The translations under genes were made by a program, and so were the position numbers. Source: Ornithodoros turicata (lineage: Eukaryota > Arthropoda > Arachnida > Ixodida > Argasidae). From it: a DNA stretch of 64,000 nucleotides. Positions 24,201 to 31,900 of this stretch are shown in pieces. The stretch is taken from contig NC_088209.1 of the NCBI RefSeq assembly GCF_037126465.1, forward strand, positions 11,416,052 through 11,480,051, written 5' to 3'. A model generated the notes under the pieces. That model worked only from the letters and a program-made list of their open reading frames with translations, made no database searches and had not been told where the DNA came from. Every line of letters begins with the position of its first letter. Position 1 is the first letter of the stretch.

Positions 24201-27200
24201 GGAGGCCCTCTACTGCCTCCTAAAATGGCTGCTAACCTGTATGGTGCAGATGACAACAGCATCTGGCCTTGTAGAACTGCTTGATTTCCTAATGCTATTT
24301 GGCAACAAGAACCAACAAAAGTAAGTGTGTTCTTATGATGCACTTCTCTTTGGGACGCCTGTATACTGTGGACACCAGTAGTCTCTCTCATTTTATTGTG
24401 AAGTCAGTTGGACCAATAAAACACATATATACTCCTATATCCCTGGTTGCAGAAAAAGATGCGGAAACGGATTTTAGGGAAGCTACAAGTGCTAGCGTAT
24501 CACGTAAGGAGGCGTTAAAAAGCAAAATGGGCAAGAGGTCGACTCTTCGACAGTGGCACTGTCTTCTTCTCTTCTTTTTCTTCGTATGTCCCTATATAAC
24601 TCCCTATATCAGTAGTTCAGTTCATGGCTTTAACATGTTCAGACCACAGGTTTACTTCACAATATTCATATCGTCACACTGTATGCAGGTTCACTATGAA
24701 GACGTTCTACCCTAGTCGATTTGAAACTCCTCTGGCGGAGATGGTGATGTTAAAACTGATCTCCCTACTGATCTCCCTTCTTCTTCTTCTTCTTCTTCTA
24801 TGTAGGGGTTAAGCGAGATCAGCCAATGTCTTTTGAAACCATCGATCCTTTGAAAGAAACGATTATCTCAAAGATATTTGAACGTTAGCCGGGAAGTGAA
24901 AATCGAAATGCTCGGCATGCAGAGCTTACCTGTTCTTTCTCACGGTTCGAGCGCCGTGTATCTCGTGGTTATTAAAAAATATAGGCCTGTTTTGTAACGG
25001 TTTTGTCTGAACACTCTGCTTTAAAGCTTGCTTAAATCTAGAAAAGGCCCTCAAGCTTTTTTAACTTCTCGTCTTTTGTTTTCTTTTCCCTTTTTAAAAA
25101 TTTTTTACGACAAATTTGACGCACGGTAAAATGCCGACGAGAGGGTGTGGCGTACAAAGGTGAGCACAAGTGCCAACCAGTGAGGGCACAGCCTTCACAA
25201 GAGGGGCAAGGAGGAAGGATGCTCACTCGTCCGACCTACTTGCATAGCGTAGGTACTACATAAGTACCATGTACATCACCTTCATCATTAAAACCCAAAA
25301 AAACCTAAGTCTGAACCACAGACTGTAATTGCAAGTAATTACAAGTGATTGCAAGCATGGGAGTTGCAAAAAGGCAGGGGTGCCATTATTACAATCATGA
25401 CCTACTAGATTATCATGACCATGTCGCACGCACCCCTTCCCAGCGCCGCATTCGGAAGCCAGAGGTGGCGCCACTCATCGGCCCTGTTATTGCTTGCTCA
25501 ATTTCTGCAATACCTTGTACTTCAGCTCACTTTAGTATTTTTGTACACGTCCACACGTACGAATGTCCCATGGGAGATGCCTCTTTTTAAAGTTGATGAT
25601 CATCGTCATTCTACGCGTTTTCATAGAGCTGTTGCTGTCGTCTGCTACGATAATTGTACGTTTGCTTCTGCGTGTTCAAAGTACTAATTTCCATTGTCGA
25701 ATCGTGACGTATATCCTGCGGGCCGACGGGCAACGCTCCTTATAGGGGTTGCCGATTGCGACGCGGCCGTTCTAATCTAGTAGGTCGTAGTTATACGACT
25801 ACACTGTAGCGGCTCTGCACATTGTTGTCAACAGCGTCTCTAGCGGCAATAACAAAGCCCTCCCTGTAGGGGTTGCACAGAAGAGAAAGGGCATCTTACC
25901 AAGCATTGATGGGGCATTGTAGGGGGTGCCTGGGAACCTCGATCAATCAGTGCTTTCACCCTACATAGAACTTAATTACTTCTCCTATGTATTTGGCAGT
26001 ATGTTCCACATTCTTGCTGAGCACCACAAGCACATTGCCGAACCGGTGAAGAATGCTCTCAGTGCCGTCGATCACCAGTTCGATCTCAGGAGATACGTCT
26101 CGACGAAAGACGCGGATGGAAATGTCAGTATCCTTCTGGTTGCACATTGGAAGTTGTATTTGGACGTGTTAGTGATTTACTGTTGATTTTAAGTGGAACT
26201 TGCGTTCCTTGTCCAGGCTCCATTGCACTTGGCCGTCTTACACGACAATGTGGACATGCTTTCACTGCTCATCAACTCTGGAGCAGATATAACGGCAACA
26301 GATAAGATGGGAGACACCACACTTCACATTGCATGTAAAAGTCCAGATAGGATGAAGAGCCTTGTGTGCCTGGTGAACCACTTGAACACTAGAAATTCGA
26401 ACACCAACCGCTTCAATAACGATGGTAACGATTTCGAACTACAGCTTGCAAAAAGAAGGGAGGTTCAGCCATCTACAACAGATATGCCCGAAGGGCTTAT
26501 TCAAATACCAGTCCTTTCCTTCCAGGAGCTGTTTATTTGTTTGTGTGCTTCACTTATACCTTCCTCGCAAATGCATTCTTCGCATTTGCAACTAGAGCCT
26601 CAAGTTTTAGCTTTAGCTTGAAGTTTTTAGCTTAGCTTAGCTTTAGTTTTAGTTTTAGTTTTAGCCTGCAGCTTTTAACTCGATTCTTTCCCGAATTTGG
26701 GTCCCGAATTTAAGGTTGCCTCCATGGGATAAAACCCGACCTTTACCCGGCAAATTGCCCTCACCGAGACGCGTGTAGGAATGCGCACTAAATTGTTTTG
26801 GCAGCAAATACGGGGTTACTCCACCGTTTGTAGCGAACCAGTGCAGTTAGTTTTGAGTAACTGAGCCCAGTTCCCCCCAAATTTAGGGTACTTGAAGCTT
26901 TTCCCACCCAAATTTGCGTGAATTTGGAGCACATGCTTACTCGTCGCGACTTTCACGCCCCGAATTTAGAAAAATTATTTCCCAAAAAACTTCTGGCTCT
27001 AGCTTGTGTGCAACTGTGCAACTCCTATTGCAGTATATCATCCTGCAGTATGGCATCCTCTGTGATCGGTGCTCCGAAAAAGACAAATGACAATATGGTC
27101 ATGCACTTATATTCTTTCCGTCAATGTGCATGTCACGAAAGTTCAGCCTGTTGATACGCACACATTTTTAGGAATGACAGCTCTGCACGTGGCCATCGTT

Positions 27201-28869
27201 AATGACAACGTTCCAGCAGTCCAAGAACTCTGCAAACATGGCACAGATGTGAACGTTGCTGTGTGGGCCAACGGTGACACTCCACTGCATCTCGCTGCCA
27301 GACAGAATTCTGCAAAAGCAATGGCAATACTTCTGCATCAGGTATATACGGTATAACTATCCTGGGATGTCTCATATCGCATTCTTTCGATTATAAGACC
27401 TTTTCTTCTCCAAGATCCGGTGTTCCAAAGTAAGGGGTTGTCTTAGATTCGAACGTGCATGCCCCAAAGAGGTCAGGGGAGAGGAGGAAGCATGCGATTG
27501 CGTCAGCCAATGGCACGGTGCGACCAATATCACGTGTTGCAGTGTCAGAGAGATGCAAAATGTCGATATGAATGCAATGGGTACGGCTTTCGTTCTTCAT
27601 TCACTGTCACGGCATCGGTCTTCGGTGTTTGGACGAAGAGTTAGCGCTTTCGTAAATACAGCAACAACTCAGCGGTGGCAAGGCGGTTTTGAGTAATAAG
27701 TGTTACAAGGTGGCTAAAGAAACGGGGAGAGATTAAGAACTGCGCCAGTGCAGCGAATTTCAGACACTCGGTGATATGTGCCTAACGTCGTCGTCGTCTG
27801 TCTTAACTTTCTGGACGGAACGGAGGACAATGAACTGTGTGCAGTTAGCAACAAAGAACACGGTTGCGTAGAAAGTGACGACGAACAAACGGTATTGTGT
27901 GTTGATTCCAACCGCTATACTGCCTCCCAATCCCTGTTTACTTTTTGTCCCCGAATTCGTGTACCCTGAACCCTGGAAGAGGAGGGGGGGGGGGGGGCGG
28001 ACTTCTTGGAATCTAGAAAATACGGTACGCCCTCTGCTTGTCCTAGGAGTCCCTAGACGCCGACAAGGTCAACAACGATGGAGACACGGCGATGAGTATA
28101 GCCCGCGACTTCGCCCTTACTGACCTGGTGGAACTGCTTTCCAAGGGTCGGAACTGTTCGAGGGTGGCAGATGTGGAACCCGGGGACGTCCCCGGGAAAC
28201 CCGACTCGTCCTCTCACAAACCCAGCGTGAGACGTCGCTCACCTTTTTAAGCGTGTTTCTAGTTATAGAATGCGGTGCATGAGTACCCCTCTCGTGTGTC
28301 ATCAACAGGAATCAAGAGGGACAGAGGAACGTCAGGACACGTCTGTTGGAGCCGTGAGAGAGGAGGACAACACCCGCAGTGAGCACTGCTTATTATGTAA
28401 CGCTTGGTGCCCGACGTCTTAGGGTTATACCTAGGGCCTGACTTTTTAGGGTTAAACCCACATCCGGGTCGTGTGGCACACTCATAAGCGTGTATTAAAA
28501 TAAAGTTTGATAACATTGCTAAACATTAGTTCCATGTTAAGACAAATTTTTATTAAACAAAAAAAATCACCCGAATACACCCGAATTCCTGACGACAGAA
28601 TATGCCGTAACAGGATTTAACCCGAATACACCCGAATTTTCAAATGAAAAATATCACCCGATATTTACCCCCCGAATTTGGCCAAAAATAAAACCCGAAA
28701 AAGTCAGGCCCTAGTTATACCCGATTATGTCCGATAGGTATTTAGCTCCCAATTCCAACCTGAAAAGATGGGGCTTATCCCGGTATCGCCCTGAGAACTG
28801 CTGGACCAGGGGGATTCATAGTGAGCACTAGGGCCCGGATTTTTAGGCATTTGCCTCTAGAAATGCCTA

Positions 28870-28903
<34 letters not shown>

Positions 28904-31900
28904 GACTATTTTAATTGTAGCCTTTTCTAACATTTTTAGACGGCATGAGAGTCTTTTTATTAAAGGTGTAAGTTCCAGTGCGGCTTTCAGACTCGTGCTG
29001 AGTGCTGCATTTTGCTTTTCGTTAATGCGTGTTTACGCCTTTCGTTCCTTTTTTGCGTACATTTGATCCAAAGGTCTGGCCTCTCTGGGCCTTTCAAGAT
29101 CTTCGAGGGCCCTAAACTAAAAACATTATCCAATAGAGCGTGTTTTGCGGCTGCCTCAGCGTACATGTACCAGACGTCGAGGCTTGTATGGTACACTCAA
29201 GTTTTCCTTGATGGAGCATTCTAAAAGACCAAGAAATCCAATGAGCGTACCAGAACGGCATGCCTATTTTTTTTGCTTTTTATTGCCAATTCTGTTATTT
29301 TTTTGGGCCAAATGCCTGCCTATTTCTGTCGTTTTTAGTGCCTAAATTTCCGGGCCCTAGTGATCACAAGTAACAGAGAACTTTGGAAACTGTGTTGTAA
29401 ATGCATAAGTAAGCTGATACAAACTGTCAAAAAAAAGGTACCATCTCGCCTCTTAGATGCACGGACTAAATATTGATACTCTGTGTCCACTGGTGTGTAT
29501 TATGCCGGGTAAACCAAAGATTTACGCCCCGTCCAATCCGATTCAACGATAGTTGGGCTGAATAAGGTTCAGTCTATCCCAATTACTCCCGAATTCTTGA
29601 AGCAAAGTATAACGCGATAATTTACTCCCCGATTCCTTCAAGAAATATAACCCAAAAAAGTCGGGCCCTATTAATGCTGTACTGATAGCGCCTTACGTTT
29701 TGCAATTAGACCCAGTAAAACCCATTGTTATCCCCCAATATGCATCATTGTAGTAAAAAGTGAAGTCAAGGTAAAACCTGGGTAATCCATGCAAGTGAAT
29801 GTGCCGAAGTGCAAAGTTAGGCAGTACAGGTACTGGAGAGCACTATACAGGGTGTACAAAATTAAGCTTTCACAAGCACTACGCAAATACAGCGATGACA
29901 GGAAACCGGATGATAACTTTACGCTACTTGAGTAAGAAACAGGTGCTGCTAATTATGTAGAACCTGTTTCTTACTCAAGGAACAGAAAAAATAGCACGAT
30001 TTTTCTTTTGTTCGCCTGTTCATAAAGTGCTAGTGAAAGCTTAATTTTGAACACCCTGTATGAGCACTACTAAGTCAGTGCAGCCATTAGGCATGCCGTT
30101 CATAAAATGATTGTGTGAGTGAGCTAGCGTAAATTTTGGCACAAGCAACATGTCCCTGAGCATGGGGAAAAGACAAGGGAACGAACAAGCGAACGTACGT
30201 AATGGCGCTCCCGATGGACTCCCACGCTCCAGCTTGCAGGTCGGAGCGCGTCAGTGCTGCCCTTGCTCCGTGACGTACGGAGGAATAAAGAAGCAGCCAT
30301 AAAACCAATGAGTCGCCTTGGAAACTTTGCTGGGGCACATATTGTGCTCGTAGCTACGAAAACTGTTTAGTAGAGGCACAGGAGAACAGGGGACAGAGTA
30401 CACCATGCATGTTGGGTAGGGCCGCTAGTATGACACACGCTACGTCTTTTTGAACTCCAACAGCCAAGAAGAGCTCAGCAAGAAAGGACATCCTTGATGC
30501 CTGGTTGACTGCCACCCCTGCCACAAGGGCAGTCCCCAATGATCATTGAAACTAATGACCATTGAACATGGTCATAACGTTACCAGGCGTATAATATGTC
30601 GACTTCCCAAAGAACATTACATCCATTTCTCTATGAGAGGTTGACGTGTTACACGCTATGAGGTGCTACGTTTATGTTCAACGGCCAGTAGTTTCAACGA
30701 TAGTTGAGAACTGCCCGTGTGACAGGGATATGAGCCTGTTACCTGTTCCTGTTACCTCGAGATAAATCTTGCGTCACGGGTTTCCAGCCCGTTACAAAGA
30801 TTACAACGATGGGGGCCCTCTTGATCTAAATTCACCGTACAGCAGCAGTTTACTTAACAATGCATAAAGCATCGGTGTAATGCAGTGAACTCCATCTTTG
30901 CCTAGAGGCACCTTGACTTTGTAGGGTACCCTATTTGGTGACTACTTAACGCAAGTACAGAAGGGAAGAAAATCCAGCAAGTCCATTAATGCCCCTGTCA
31001 GACGGGCACACTTACGGCTTTAACAGTTACGGTCGTAAGTGCATACGGTCATTACATTCTTGCCAGACGGCCAGTCATGTGGCCTTTGCAACCCAACGGA
31101 GGTGTAAGGGTAACGGAGGTCCTGCAAGATAGATTACCGCTTTCCTCCGAAAAACCGTCAAAGTCTATAGTTACCAAACGCCATGAACAAGATGCCACAG
31201 ATTTTCTTCATTTCTAAATAAAATGTTATTATGAGACGCAATGTTCTGTGAACTTTTGTTTAGCTCAATGCCTTGAGTTTTTCTGGTAAATATTTACACT
31301 TTGCTTCTCATTATATCTCGTCAGTTTGTAGTGATACCCTCGAACCACTGCGCTCCATGTCAAAGGTGTGTGCAAACAGCAAAGCATCGAAATAGCCTCA
31401 AAACAAATATCAAAACAAATTGACGGATTCCGTCTGACAGCCTCCCTGGATTAAAGGCCATATTTCATCTGCGGCCTTTTCTTAATGCTGTTGTCTTAAA
31501 GGGCGTATGTGTGCCCGTCTGACAGAGGCATAAGGAAATGTGAAGTGAAGCAGGTCATGACAGCACTTTTTTGGGGGGCACCGTCCTCATTCATGGCATA
31601 GTATTTAAAGGGTCAGTGATGATGTGTGAAAGGTTCATGTGTATCACTGGTCAGCAGCTGAGACATAGAAGAGTGCCAACATGCACACACAGACTGATGA
31701 CATTGAAGAATACGACTAGTCATAGCCTCACTCCCAAAAGCACACACAAGCATCACACAGAAAATTTTAAAAATTCAAGGAAAATCACACATATGCAAAA
31801 CAACAACCACGACTTTGGTTCATGGTGATGAAAATCAGGTACTTACCGTCCTTACGTTAGAACCCACTGTGTACCTTCAATACATCCTTGCTATACTTAT

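Noticed and set aside
24453..24503. Exon-like segment (ttgcag ... gtaagg) reading [16 protein letters not shown] between two NF-kappaB exons
   Set aside because: It needs phase 1 on entry and leaves phase 1, while the preceding exon leaves phase 2 and the next requires phase 2; in the available phase it hits a stop. At best an alternative exon.
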